From NCBI GenBank assembly GCA_002433235.1, contig DJHS01000059.1, positions 1 through 64,000 on the forward strand: a DNA stretch of 64,000 bases. Direction: 5' to 3'. The notes under the pieces are model-generated. The model saw only the letters and a list, made by a program, of their open reading frames with translations, did no database searches and was not told where the DNA came from. This document shows positions 36,610 to 45,993 of the stretch, piece after piece. Positions within the stretch are counted from its first letter, which is position 1. Each line of letters begins with the position of its first letter. Source of the stretch: UBA6614 sp002433235. GTDB lineage: Bacteria > Verrucomicrobiota > Verrucomicrobiia > Limisphaerales > UBA1100. Both the position numbers and the translations under genes were made by a program.

Positions 36610-37869
36610 ATGCGTTACCTTGCCCTCCTCGTCCTTGCGCTTCCCTTGGCCACCGCCGAAAACTGGCCTCAATTCCGCGGCCCACACGGCAACGGCCACG
36701 CCGATGCCAACGGATTGCCCTTGGAATGGGGACCGGAGAAGAACATCAAGTGGCGCGTCCCCATTCATGGCAAAGGTTGGTCCAGTCCTGTTGTTTGGGG
36801 CGAACAGGTTTGGCTGACCACGGCAACGCCGGATGGCAAGCAGCTTTCCGTCCTGTGTCTCGACCGCGAATCCGGCCGCGTGCTGCTCGATCGCAAGCTC
36901 TTCGATGTTGCGGAGCCGCAGTTCTGCCACAAATTCAACAGCTACGCCTCCCCCACACCCGTTATTGAGGCCGGCCACGTTTACATCACTTTCGGCTCCC
37001 CCGGCATCGCCTGCATGGACACCGAAACCTTCAAGGTACTCTGGACAAGACGCAACTTTGTCTGCGACCACTTCCGCGGCTCAGGCAGTTCCCCCATCCT
37101 GTTCGGCGACCTCCTCATCAACCACCACGACGGCGCCGACCTCCAGTACGCTTTCGCTTTAAACAAAACCAACGGCCGTACCGTGTGGAATACCAAGCGC
37201 TCGGTGGATTACAAGGATCTTGGCCCCGACGGCAAACCAAAGGCTGGCGGTGACTGGCGCAAGGCCTACGCCACTCCGCACATCGTCCAGCTCGGCGGAC
37301 GCCCTGTGCTCATCAGCAGTGCTGCCAAGGCCCATTATGCCTACGAACCCGCCACCGGCCGCGAACTGTGGCGCGTGGAGGAGCACGGCCAACATTCCTG
37401 CGGCGCGCGCCCTGTGGCCGGCCAGGGCCTCATTTACATTTCCACGGGCTATTCCAAGAGCCAAATCATGGCTCTGCGCCCCGGCGGCAAAGGCGTGGTC
37501 ACCGACTCACATGTCGCATGGCGATACGCCCGCAGCGGCGCGCCCGAAAAACCGTCCCTCCTGCTGGTCGACGATCTTCTTTACATGGTGGACGACAAAG
37601 GCGGCCTGGCCACCTGTCTCGACGCCAAGACCGGCGAGGAAATCTGGAGCGAAAGACTCGGCGGCAACTACTCCGCCTCCCCTCTGTATGCCAGCGGCCG
37701 CATCCACTTCTTCAGTGAGGAAGGTAAAACCACCATCATTGCCCCCGGCCGTGAATTCAAAAAACTCGCGGCAAACACCCTCCCCGAGGGATTCATGGCC
37801 AGCCCCGCCGTCGCCGGAAAAGCCTTCTTCCTTCGCACCAAGACACACCTCTACCGAGTCGAAAAATAA
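36610..37869 (+). CDS. Secreted PQQ-like beta-propeller (quinoprotein-like) protein, second copy
   Basis: The ATG at 36610 starts a signal peptide (MRYLALLVLALPLATA) followed at once by ENWPQFRGPHGNGHA, as in the paralogue at 4971. An open frame runs upstream to 36337 but overlaps the rpsP region without features. The 419-residue chain carries blade motifs FKVLWTRRN, GRTVWNTKR, GRELWRVEEHG and EEIWSERLGG. The chemical role is unknown. It precedes the MFS transporter gene by 33 bp, so it may be the first gene of the sugar-acid operon. Confidence 0.85.
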   Translation: MRYLALLVLALPLATAENWPQFRGPHGNGHADANGLPLEWGPEKNIKWRVPIHGKGWSSPVVWGEQVWLTTATPDGKQLSVLCLDRESGRVLLDRKLFDVAEPQFCHKFNSYASPTPVIEAGHVYITFGSPGIACMDTETFKVLWTRRNFVCDHFRGSGSSPILFGDLLINHHDGADLQYAFALNKTNGRTVWNTKRSVDYKDLGPDGKPKAGGDWRKAYATPHIVQLGGRPVLISSAAKAHYAYEPATGRELWRVEEHGQHSCGARPVAGQGLIYISTGYSKSQIMALRPGGKGVVTDSHVAWRYARSGAPEKPSLLLVDDLLYMVDDKGGLATCLDAKTGEEIWSERLGGNYSASPLYASGRIHFFSEEGKTTIIAPGREFKKLAANTLPEGFMASPAVAGKAFFLRTKTHLYRVEK

Positions 37870-37902
37870 TCCCTCGCATCCGCGCACGATGTTCAGGACC
37901 CA

Positions 37903-39222
37903 TTGAAATCAACAAATCCTGACAACCCTGCCGATCCCAGCACCAAACCCACCTGGGCGCGCTACAAGGTGCTGCTCTGGCTCGGCGGCGCCGCGACCAT
38001 CGCGTACATTTGCCGCAACAGCCTCAGCGTGGCGGAAAAAGGAATCCGCGCGGACCTCGGTCTGGACGCCTTCCAAATGGGGCTCGTGATGGGCGCCTTC
38101 CAAATTTCATATGCCCTGCTGCAAATCCCTTCGGGCCATTTTACCGACCGCCGTGGGGCTCGGGCGAGTCTGCCGGTATTTACGGTGATTTGGTCGATGG
38201 CCACGGCGGCCATGGCGGCGGTGACCAACCTCTGGCTATTAGTCGCCGCGCGATTGTTCAACGGCGTGGGACAGGCCGGCCTGTTTCCCGCCAGCACCAA
38301 CACGTTTGCCAAATGGATTCCCGAGCGTGAACGGGCGTTGGTCAACGGCAGTCTCGCCAGTTTTATGACGCTGGGCACCATCATCGGCACCGGTGTCGGC
38401 GCGTACCTCACGGCGCGCTGGGGGTGGCAGTGGATGTTTGTGATCTTCAGCTTTCCGGGCATCCTGTGGGCGGGTGGGTTTTGGTTGTGGTTTCGTGATC
38501 GGCCCGAGGAGCATTCGGCTGTAAACGTCGCTGAGGCCGAATTGATCAAGGGTAGCGATTCCGAGGGGAACACTGACACCGGCGAAAAGCGCAGCTGGAT
38601 CGATGTCCTGCGCAGCCCGGCTACGCGCTGGATTTGTGGCCAACAATTTTTCCGCGCCGCCGGACAGATGTTTTTCATGACGTGGTTCCCGACCTTTCTG
38701 ATTGAGCGGTACAATATGGATCTCGTGGAGGCGGGTTTGTCCACTGTGGTCACGCAGATTCCGCTACTTGCCGGCAGCCTCATCGGAGGTGGCATTGTCG
38801 ATGGCATTTTCCGTCGCACAGGCAGTCGCACCGCTTCGCGCAAAGGTGTGTCCATCGTGTCCATGCTGTTGTGTACCGCGCTGGTGGCAGGGGCTTATTT
38901 TGTAAAAGACCCGAAGGTGGCCATCACGCTCATCGGCATCGGTGCCTTCTTCATCGGCACGGCCGGGCCGGCGGGTTACACCATTACCATCGATATGGGC
39001 GGGAAACACGTGGCCACGTTGTTTTCCACCATGAACATGTTCGGCAACCTCGGTGCGTTGCTGTTTCCGATTGTGGTGGGCGCCATCATCGCAGCGACCG
39101 GAAACTGGGATCAGGTATTGATTCTTTTTGGCGCGCTTTATCTCGCGTCCGCATTCTGCTGGTGGCGCCTGCGGCCGGACGGTACTGTCTTCGACCAGAT
39201 TCCCGATGCAAACGCACGTTAA
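37903..39222 (+). CDS. MFS transporter of the anion:cation symporter (hexuronate/sugar-acid) type
   Basis: This is a TTG start at 37903 with AGGAC five to eight bases upstream. The 439-residue protein has about 12 membrane helices, the MFS motif SGHFTDRRGARASLP between helices 2 and 3, and an N-terminal RNSLSVAEKGIRADLGL typical of the ACS family, which imports hexuronates, galactonate, glucarate and similar acids with protons. Downstream enzymes of the galactonate-dehydratase and aldolase families support a sugar-acid substrate. It overlaps the next gene by 17 bp. Confidence 0.9.
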   Translation: MKSTNPDNPADPSTKPTWARYKVLLWLGGAATIAYICRNSLSVAEKGIRADLGLDAFQMGLVMGAFQISYALLQIPSGHFTDRRGARASLPVFTVIWSMATAAMAAVTNLWLLVAARLFNGVGQAGLFPASTNTFAKWIPERERALVNGSLASFMTLGTIIGTGVGAYLTARWGWQWMFVIFSFPGILWAGGFWLWFRDRPEEHSAVNVAEAELIKGSDSEGNTDTGEKRSWIDVLRSPATRWICGQQFFRAAGQMFFMTWFPTFLIERYNMDLVEAGLSTVVTQIPLLAGSLIGGGIVDGIFRRTGSRTASRKGVSIVSMLLCTALVAGAYFVKDPKVAITLIGIGAFFIGTAGPAGYTITIDMGGKHVATLFSTMNMFGNLGALLFPIVVGAIIAATGNWDQVLILFGALYLASAFCWWRLRPDGTVFDQIPDANAR

Positions 39223-40612
39223 TACTCCGCAAAGCCGCTGCCAGTTTGGCATGGCCCATGGCGACATCACGCCACCGGTGGAGATTTACTATCGCATGTG
39301 GGGTGCGGCCACGCAGGATCACGCCACGGGAGTGCATCGTCCACTGCGGACCACGGTGACCGTCATGGCCCCGCTTGAAGATGGAAGCCGGCAATTCATC
39401 ATCGCGCTCGATCACTGTGTGATGGGTCGGCGCGAAATGGATGGTTTGCTCGAGACCGTGAGTGCTGCTGCGGATATTCCGCGTGAGGAATTGTTTGTCG
39501 TTTTTTCACACACCCATGCCGCGGGCTTGATGGGGCTGGAACGAAGCGATCTGCCGGGCGGCGAGCTCATTGCCCCTTACCTGGAACAGTTGGGCCAGAC
39601 GGTTTCCCGATTGGCCATCGAGGCGCGCGAAAGCATGCAGTCGGCCACCATTATCTACGGAACGGGCCGTTGCGATCTGGCGGCGCATCGAGATTTTTGG
39701 GATCCGGAAAACGAGACGTGGATCTGTGGTTTTCATCCGAATACCCCGGCCGATGACACGGTGCTCGTTGCGCGTGTCCAAGATACCGACGGCGCCTTGC
39801 TGGCTACGTTGGTCAATTACGCCTGTCACCCCACCACGTTGGCTTGGGAAAACACGTTGATCAGTCCGGATTATCCCGGCGCGATGCGAGAAACGATTGA
39901 GAATGCCACGGGCGTGCCGTGCTTGTTCCTGCAGGGCGCGAGCGGCGAGCTGGGGCCGGTGGAGGGTTTTGTCGGCGATGTGGCGGTGGCCGATCGCAAT
40001 GGCCGGCAACTGGGCCACGCAGCGCTCAGTGTATTGGAATCTTTGCCCGCACCGGAAACGCGTTTTGTATATCGTGGGCCGGTGGTGTCCGGGGCCACGC
40101 TGGGAGATTGGCGTCACGAGCCATTGCCTGAAAGCCAATCGCAAGCCAACGCGGATTGGCAACTGGACCGCCGGGAGATTCCGTTGCCCATTCTTCCTAG
40201 CACGCCATCCGTGGAACAGGTGCAGGCCGAGCTGGCCGACTGGGAGGCCAAGGATACGCCCGATGCCCGCGCCATGGCTGAGCGCAAACGGCGCATGTTG
40301 CATCGGCTGGATCAGCTGCCGGCCGGCGATGCTTTTCCCATCGAATCAGTCGTCCTCAAAATCGGCGGCGCGGTTTGGGTCATTTTGCAGGGGGAATTTT
40401 ACAGTGTGTTACAGACGGCTTTGCGCGAGCGATTTCCCGACACGCCGATCATCGTGGCCACCATCGCCAGTCACTGGGGGGCCAGCTACCTGCCGCCGCG
40501 AGAGTTGTACGGGAAAGGAATTTATCAGGAGAGCATCGCGATCGTGGCTGAGGGCGGGTTGGAAACGGTCATTGAAAAAACCGGCGACACCATTGCATCC
40601 ATGTTGAAATGA
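39206..40612 (+). CDS. Neutral/alkaline ceramidase-like hydrolase domain protein
   Basis: I start at the ATG 39206, inside the end of the MFS gene; MAHGDITPPVEI a few codons later is an alternative. The 469-residue protein shows the ceramidase N-domain pattern: GDITPPVEIYY, the metal-site FSHTHAAGL, NYACHPTTL and GASGELGPV. No signal peptide is seen, unlike secreted ceramidases. Proteins of this group occur in PVC sugar operons, where the activity may be an amidase or esterase on a modified sugar acid; that is inference. Its stop overlaps the next start as ATGA. Confidence 0.8.
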   Translation: MQTHVNTPQSRCQFGMAHGDITPPVEIYYRMWGAATQDHATGVHRPLRTTVTVMAPLEDGSRQFIIALDHCVMGRREMDGLLETVSAAADIPREELFVVFSHTHAAGLMGLERSDLPGGELIAPYLEQLGQTVSRLAIEARESMQSATIIYGTGRCDLAAHRDFWDPENETWICGFHPNTPADDTVLVARVQDTDGALLATLVNYACHPTTLAWENTLISPDYPGAMRETIENATGVPCLFLQGASGELGPVEGFVGDVAVADRNGRQLGHAALSVLESLPAPETRFVYRGPVVSGATLGDWRHEPLPESQSQANADWQLDRREIPLPILPSTPSVEQVQAELADWEAKDTPDARAMAERKRRMLHRLDQLPAGDAFPIESVVLKIGGAVWVILQGEFYSVLQTALRERFPDTPIIVATIASHWGASYLPPRELYGKGIYQESIAIVAEGGLETVIEKTGDTIASMLK

Positions 40613-41787
40613 AAATCACTGCCATCGAAACCCACATCTGTAATGCGCGCATGCGCAACTGGCTTTTTGTCAAGGTGCTCACAGACGAGCCGGGACTCTG
40701 GGGCTGGGGCGAGGGCACGCTCGAATGGCGCACGCGCGCGGTGGCCGGTGCAGTGGAGGATGTGAGCGAGCTGCTGATCGGTGAGGATCCCAGCCGCATC
40801 GAGCACCTGTGGCAAATGATGCACCGGCAGCATTTCTGGCACGGCGATGACATCGTCACCTCCACCGCCATCTCCGCCATCGACATCGCCTTGTGGGATA
40901 TTGCCGGCAAAACGCATGGCGTGCCCTGTCACCGGCTGTGGGGCGGGCCGGTGCGTGACACGATCCGCACCTATAGCCATCTCGGCGGCGGCGACATGGA
41001 AACGTTTTACGAAACGCCCGTCCATAACGCCAAGCAGTTCGCCGACCTCGCAGCTGCGACGGTGGCCGATGGATTCACCGCGTTCAAAAGCATGGCCGTG
41101 CCGTCCACACAGCCGCTTGAAGGTCAGCAACCCATCCGCGCCGCCGAGGCGTGCGTGGCGGCCATGCGAGAGGCCGTGGGGCCGGACATCGACATCATGG
41201 TCGACTGCCATGCGCGTCCGTCGCCGGCGATGGGCCTGCAGTTCGGCAAGGCGCTGGAGCCGCACGGCCTATTTTTCTTTGAGGAACCCTGCTGGCCGGA
41301 AAGCATTGACGGCATGGCGGCGATCAACGCTGCCCTCACCACGCCCGTGGCCACCGGCGAACGCGTTACGCGGTTGGCTGATTTCCGCGATCTCTTCAAC
41401 GCGCGCGCATGCGAGGTGTGCCAGGTGGACCTCACGCACGTGGGCGGCTTCAGCGAGGCGCGGCGCGTGGCGGCGCTCTGCGAAGCGCACCGCATCTCGC
41501 TCGCGCCGCACAATCCGCAAGGGCCGGTGAGCACCGCGGCGTCTCTGGAGTTCGGCTTCAGCCAGCCAAGCTATATCATTTGCGAAACCGTCCATGGCGA
41601 CGTGCCGTGGCGCGATGACATCGTGACCGAAGGGTTTACCGTGGAGAAAAAGGGCCGCCTCGTGCGCCCGAACGTAAAGCCCGGCCTCGGCATTGAATTG
41701 AACGAATCCGAAATGAAAAAGCACCCGTTCCAGCCGGAATTGCCGCAGCGCGTGTTTCTTCGCGACGGCAGTGTGGGCGACTGGTAA
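40609..41787 (+). CDS. Enolase-superfamily dehydratase, galactonate-dehydratase-like
   Basis: This 392-residue protein follows D-galactonate dehydratase closely in layout: MKITAIETHICN, GLWGWGEGTLEWRTRAV, then VDCHARPS (D199, H201), FEEPCWPE (E225/E226), ATGERV (E251), CQVDLTHVGG and APHNPQGPV (H301), giving the three acidic metal ligands and the paired histidines of the dehydratase group. Such enzymes remove water from an aldonic acid to give a 2-keto-3-deoxy acid. The exact sugar acid is not fixed. Overlaps both neighbours (ATGA and TAATG), so tight co-expression is expected. Confidence 0.9.
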   Translation: MKITAIETHICNARMRNWLFVKVLTDEPGLWGWGEGTLEWRTRAVAGAVEDVSELLIGEDPSRIEHLWQMMHRQHFWHGDDIVTSTAISAIDIALWDIAGKTHGVPCHRLWGGPVRDTIRTYSHLGGGDMETFYETPVHNAKQFADLAAATVADGFTAFKSMAVPSTQPLEGQQPIRAAEACVAAMREAVGPDIDIMVDCHARPSPAMGLQFGKALEPHGLFFFEEPCWPESIDGMAAINAALTTPVATGERVTRLADFRDLFNARACEVCQVDLTHVGGFSEARRVAALCEAHRISLAPHNPQGPVSTAASLEFGFSQPSYIICETVHGDVPWRDDIVTEGFTVEKKGRLVRPNVKPGLGIELNESEMKKHPFQPELPQRVFLRDGSVGDW

Positions 41788-42698
41788 TGAGCGAGTCCAA
41801 AACACTTGCGGGCGTACTCCCGATCGTGCACACGCCGTTCACGGACGCGGACGCCATCGACAAGACGAGTCTGCGGCGGCAGCTGGATTGGGCGTTCGAC
41901 ACCGGCGCCAATGGTTGCGGCACGGGGATTGTCAGTGAAATTCTTCGGCTCACCACGGCCGAACGCACGCAATTGGCACATCTCATTCCGGAGATCGTTG
42001 AGGACCGCGGACCGGTCTTTTCCAGTTGCGGCGCCGAAAGCACCAGTCAGGCGGTGGCATGGGCCAAGGAAGCCGCCGCCGCCGGCAACCACGCGCTGAT
42101 GGCCATCCCGCCCACACTCACGAGTTTGTCCGCCGAGAGTGTGCTCGATTATTTCACCGCGCTCGCCGAGGCCTCCGACCTTCCGGTCATCGTGCAGGAC
42201 GCCTCCGCTTACGTGGGCCAAGCCATTCCGATTGAGGTGCATGTGAAGTTACTTGAGCGATTTGGGCCCGACAAAATTCTCTTTAAGCCCGAGGCGGCGC
42301 CGTTGGGGCCGAATCTTTCGGCGTTGCGCAATGCCACCGGCGGCGAGGCGCGCATCTTCGAGGGCAGCGGCGGTATTTTGCTGATCGACAGCCATCGCCG
42401 CGGCATCGCCGGCACCATGCCCGGCATGGATTTGCTTGATGGAATCGTCGAAATCTGGCGTTCCCTTAACGTCGGCGACGAAGCCCGAGCTTACGAGGTC
42501 TATTTTCCGGTTTGTGCCCTCGCTGCGCTGCAAATGCAGGCGGGGCTTGACGGGTTTTTAGCAGTCGAAAAACACCTGCTAAAAAAACGCGGCCTGTTCG
42601 CCACCGAAAACCGCCGGCGTCCGTACAACTGGGAAATGGACGCCGAAACGCGCACGGAAGTGGACCGACTCTTCGACCGGCTGCAGGCGCAAATTTAA
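41787..42698 (+). CDS. DapA-family (dihydrodipicolinate synthase-like) aldolase
   Basis: The 303-residue TIM-barrel protein has the Schiff-base lysine in ILFKPEAAPLG (K167), GTGIVSEILRLTTAER near the N-terminus and the late GIAGTMPGMDL. The usual YNxP tyrosine motif is replaced by VQDASAYVG, so it is unlikely to be true DapA. In this operon it most likely cleaves the 2-keto-3-deoxy acid made by the dehydratase into pyruvate and an aldehyde. Starts on the A of the preceding TAA. It converges on lpxB with a 9 bp spacer. Confidence 0.88.
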   Translation: MSESKTLAGVLPIVHTPFTDADAIDKTSLRRQLDWAFDTGANGCGTGIVSEILRLTTAERTQLAHLIPEIVEDRGPVFSSCGAESTSQAVAWAKEAAAAGNHALMAIPPTLTSLSAESVLDYFTALAEASDLPVIVQDASAYVGQAIPIEVHVKLLERFGPDKILFKPEAAPLGPNLSALRNATGGEARIFEGSGGILLIDSHRRGIAGTMPGMDLLDGIVEIWRSLNVGDEARAYEVYFPVCALAALQMQAGLDGFLAVEKHLLKKRGLFATENRRRPYNWEMDAETRTEVDRLFDRLQAQI

Positions 42699-42707
42699 TC
42701 GGCCCAT

Positions 42708-43847
42708 TTACACACTTTCCAGACACTTGAGGACTGCGCGAGCGGCCCGATTCGATGCCCCCTTTTCACCCAAGGTCGCGGCAACCTCATCAAGGCTGGA
42801 GCGCAGATCATTCGCGTGGCCAGGATTCTGCAAAAATCCCCGTGAGGCCATGGCAAGGTTTTCCGCGGTTGCGGCGCCTTGAATAAATTCCGGAAACAAC
42901 TCGCCACCCGCCAGCACGTTGGGCATGGCGATATGCGGCACTTTGATGAAACATCGGCCCAGCAGATAAGTCGGCCATGAAGTCTTGTAGAGCACGACCG
43001 TGGGCACGCGGAACCACGCGCATTCCATGGTCACGGTTCCACTGGAGGCAATTGCAGATGTGGCCCCTTCCAAGGCACTGGACAAATCGCCCGTCTGGAG
43101 TTCCCAGTCGGCCACCTCCGGCGCGATGGCTTTGGCAATGACAGCAAGTTTTTCGCTAGGCAGGACCATTCTCACGGAAAAGTCCATTTTCCTTGAAAGA
43201 CGGCGAACGGCGCCGACCATGACCGGCAAATGGCGGGTGATTTCCTTTTCGCGACTACCGGGAAGGATGAGCAGAGTTGGCTCGCCATCGGTGTCCGCGC
43301 CATGCGGATTCGGATGACGATCAACCAGCGGGTGACCGACGAATTCCACGTTGAGCCAAGGCGCACGCTCTGCATACCAGGCTTTCTCAAACGGAAAAAT
43401 GCTCAACAAAAGATCGATGTCGCGGGCAATTCCGTACACGCGCGATTCGTTCCAAGCCCAAAGCTGCGGGCTGATGTATTGGATGATGCGCGGATTCCAG
43501 CCGCTGACAGTAAGGGCGCGGTCACGAAGAGCAGCGGCAAAGCGAAGGTTAAAACCTGGATTGTCCACTAGAATGATGGCCTCGGGTCGCCGCGCCGCGG
43601 CAGCGTCAAGCAGGCGGTCAAAGAATCCCTTAAACTTGCTGTAATTACGAAGGGCTTCCCAAATGCCAATTACCGCGTGTTCAGTGAGGTCAATATCCAC
43701 CTCGACTCCCGCGGCATGCATTTTCGATCCACCAGCGCCAAAAAATTCAAGGCCGCTATCCGTTTCCTTCAAGGCATGAACCAACTCCGCAGCTAGGGCA
43801 TCCCCACTGGCTTCCCCGGCAAGCATCATGAAAGTGCGTTGGCTCAT
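42708..43847 (-). CDS. lpxB: Lipid-A-disaccharide synthase
   Basis: This 379-residue enzyme condenses UDP-diacylglucosamine with lipid X to give the lipid A disaccharide at the inner membrane. Motifs: LAGEASGDALAAELV at the N-terminus, GAGGSKMHAAGVE, LVDNPGFNLRFA, YISPQLWAW and LLILPGSREKEI. It shows that the organism makes lipid A. Its start overlaps the stop of the Gfo/Idh gene by four bases, so the two are coupled. Confidence 0.97.
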   Translation of the reverse strand: MSQRTFMMLAGEASGDALAAELVHALKETDSGLEFFGAGGSKMHAAGVEVDIDLTEHAVIGIWEALRNYSKFKGFFDRLLDAAAARRPEAIILVDNPGFNLRFAAALRDRALTVSGWNPRIIQYISPQLWAWNESRVYGIARDIDLLLSIFPFEKAWYAERAPWLNVEFVGHPLVDRHPNPHGADTDGEPTLLILPGSREKEITRHLPVMVGAVRRLSRKMDFSVRMVLPSEKLAVIAKAIAPEVADWELQTGDLSSALEGATSAIASSGTVTMECAWFRVPTVVLYKTSWPTYLLGRCFIKVPHIAMPNVLAGGELFPEFIQGAATAENLAMASRGFLQNPGHANDLRSSLDEVAATLGEKGASNRAARAVLKCLESV

Positions 43848-44869
43848 TGGGCATCAAGGGCTTGGATTTGCCGGGTGATTTCCAGCGCCACTTCCAGAGA
43901 TTGCCGGGCGGATTCTCCGCTGACCTTGGGCGTCTGCTTTGCGCGCACACATTCGACAAAATGCGCCAGCTCCAGTTTCAAGGGCTCGTCCTTTTCAATG
44001 GGCACCGGCTCGCGCACAATGCGTTTCCCGCCGAACTCGCTGACAATGGCGCTGTCCTTCGCATGCAACAGTTTTCGCCAAAGGCTGGATTCCTCCTCGC
44101 CGTCTCGCGCGATGCGGTAGATGTAGCCCTCCTGTTTCTGGTAATCGAGCGAGATATAACTGGCCTTGTCCCCACCGCTAAAGACACGAATCTTGCGCAG
44201 TCGCTCCGGGCTCACACGGCTCACGGTAAGGTTGGCCACGCAGCCATTTTCAAATTTGATTCGTGCATTGGCAATATCCTCGGAAACACTCAGCACCGGC
44301 ACACCCACGCCATCAACTTCCTTCACGGGCGACTGCACAAAAGCCATCACGGCGTCCAGATCGTGGATCATGAGATCCAACACCACGCCAATGTCCATGC
44401 TACGTTGGGGGTATGGCGACAGGCGATGGGTCTCAATGAAGCGCGGGTCACTAGCCGCCTGTTGCAGATAGTCAAACACAGGATTAAAGCGCTCCACATG
44501 GCCCACTTGCAGGACGCAGTTATGCAGCCGTGCCAACTCCACCAACTCAGCAGCCTGTGCGGTGGCATCGGTCATGGGTTTTTCCACGAGCACATGCCGG
44601 CCCTTTTCCAGAAAAGCCTTGGCCAAGTCAAAATGCGTAAAGGTCGGAGTGACAATGCTGATAGCGTCAGCAGCCTCGGCAACTGTTGCCTCATCCGCCA
44701 GCACCGGCACACCGTGTTTGGCGGCGATCTCCCGCGCGCGATCGGCGTCCCCATCACACACGCCCACGAATTCCACCTCACCGGCCGCCGCCAGGTCGGC
44801 GTAGTAACGCGCGTGATGCTGTCCCAGTGCACCCACGCCAATCACCGCGGCCCTAATCTTGTCACTCAC
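43844..44869 (-). CDS. Gfo/Idh/MocA family oxidoreductase coupled to lpxB
   Basis: I place the start at GTG 44867-44869 (VSDKIRAAVIGVGALG); a TTG at 44905 extends into an intergenic repeat. The 341-residue protein has the NAD(P) motif GVGALGQHHARYY and the family EKPMTDATAQ motif, with the C-terminal alpha/beta domain holding SPYPQRSMDIGVVLDLMIHD. Position directly ahead of lpxB suggests a role in lipid A or surface sugar synthesis. One candidate is the GnnA-type UDP-GlcNAc 3-dehydrogenase, but a GnnB aminotransferase is not in the window, so this is only a hypothesis. Confidence 0.88.
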   Translation of the reverse strand: MSDKIRAAVIGVGALGQHHARYYADLAAAGEVEFVGVCDGDADRAREIAAKHGVPVLADEATVAEAADAISIVTPTFTHFDLAKAFLEKGRHVLVEKPMTDATAQAAELVELARLHNCVLQVGHVERFNPVFDYLQQAASDPRFIETHRLSPYPQRSMDIGVVLDLMIHDLDAVMAFVQSPVKEVDGVGVPVLSVSEDIANARIKFENGCVANLTVSRVSPERLRKIRVFSGGDKASYISLDYQKQEGYIYRIARDGEEESSLWRKLLHAKDSAIVSEFGGKRIVREPVPIEKDEPLKLELAHFVECVRAKQTPKVSGESARQSLEVALEITRQIQALDAQ

Positions 44870-44895
44870 GGCGGAGAGGTTCCCGGTTCTCAGTT

Positions 44896-44935
44896 CCCGG
44901 TTCAAGGATATAGGACACTTGAACCTTGAACCGGG
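44896..44935. repeat. Perfect 12 bp inverted repeat between divergent genes
   Basis: CCCGGTTCAAGG (44896-44907) and CCTTGAACCGGG (44924-44935) are exact reverse complements with a 16-base loop. Further partial copies (TTCCCGGTTCTCAGTTCCCGG) lie just to the left. The site lies between the divergent Gfo/Idh and gpsA starts, so it is not a terminator; it is either a dispersed repeat or an operator. Confidence 0.75.
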
Positions 44936-44961
44936 CAGGCTGAACCGGTGAATCTCTGCCC

Positions 44962-45939
44962 ATGCGAATCACGGTTCTTGGCGCGGGTGCTTGGGGAACG
45001 GCCTTGGCAAAGCTGCTGCACGAGGCCGGCCACGACATCACCGTGTGGGGCCATGCCGACCGGCTCGCAGCCATTCGCGCAAAAGGAGAGAACCAACGCT
45101 ACCTGCCGGGCATCCCCCTGCCGAATGCGTGGCGACTGGAGGATGATTTGAAAAGCGCCTTGGACAAAGCCACGTGCGGAGTGGTGGCCGTTCCCTCGGC
45201 CAACTTCCGGAATGCGGCGGAAGGACTGTGTGATTTCAACGGCATCGCTGTCTCCGTGACCAAGGGCATTGAGCACGAAAGCGGACTGACCATGGGCGGC
45301 GTATTGGCCCAATGCGCGCCGAACGCAGAGGTGGCGGCATTGTCCGGGCCATCCCTGGCAGCGGAAGTGGCGCGCGGCATTCCCACCGCTCTGGTCAGCG
45401 CCAGCGAAGATGAAGCCACCGCGAAGGTTGTGCAGGACCTCTTCCACCGCCCCACCCTGCGCGTTTATACCAGCACCGACCTGGCCGGTGTGGAACTCGG
45501 CGGCGCGCTCAAGAACGTGGTGGCCATTGCCGCGGGAGTCTGTGATGGGTTCCAGTTTGGTGACAACGCCAAGGCGGCACTAATCACGCGCGGATTGGGC
45601 GAAATGCGACGACTAGGCGTGGCCTGCGGCGCCAGACCCGGCACCTTCAGCGGGCTTAGCGGCATGGGTGACCTGACGGTGACCTGCTTTTCCCAACTCA
45701 GCCGCAACCGCACCTTGGGAGAACGCCTCGCGCGCGGGGAATCCCTGGATACCGTTTTAAGCGAGGCCACCGCCGAGGGCCACCCCACCACCCGCTCCGC
45801 ACATCAAGTGGCCCGGCGGCTGGGCATCACCACGCCCATCATCGACCAGGTCCACGCCATGCTGTACGGCGGCAAGGACGCCCGGACCGCCATGCACGAC
45901 CTGCTCACACGCGAGTCCAAGGCGGAGGATCAGGACTGA
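44962..45939 (+). CDS. gpsA: Glycerol-3-phosphate dehydrogenase [NAD(P)+]
   Basis: This 325-residue cytoplasmic enzyme reduces dihydroxyacetone phosphate to sn-glycerol 3-phosphate for phospholipid synthesis. MRITVLGAGAWGTALAKLL is the cofactor motif; AALSGPSLAAEVARGIPTAL, the catalytic lysine region GGALKNVVAIAAGV and LSGMGDLTVTCFS are all present. Divergent from the lipid A-linked Gfo/Idh gene; convergent with thrH across 54 bp. Confidence 0.97.
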   Translation: MRITVLGAGAWGTALAKLLHEAGHDITVWGHADRLAAIRAKGENQRYLPGIPLPNAWRLEDDLKSALDKATCGVVAVPSANFRNAAEGLCDFNGIAVSVTKGIEHESGLTMGGVLAQCAPNAEVAALSGPSLAAEVARGIPTALVSASEDEATAKVVQDLFHRPTLRVYTSTDLAGVELGGALKNVVAIAAGVCDGFQFGDNAKAALITRGLGEMRRLGVACGARPGTFSGLSGMGDLTVTCFSQLSRNRTLGERLARGESLDTVLSEATAEGHPTTRSAHQVARRLGITTPIIDQVHAMLYGGKDARTAMHDLLTRESKAEDQD

Positions 45940-45993
45940 AGATTGACAAAGGACGGGCCATGTAATCCTGACTATCATGAACATCCATGTTCA

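Noticed and set aside
41787..42698. True dapA (lysine synthesis)
   Set aside because: The YNxP tyrosine motif is missing and the gene sits in a sugar-acid operon.
44896..44935. Inverted repeat as a transcription terminator
   Set aside because: It lies between divergent starts and has no T tract.
45978..45993. TGAACAT-CC-ATGTTCA palindrome between gpsA and thrH as terminator
   Set aside because: The stem is AT-rich and short with too small a loop and no T tract.
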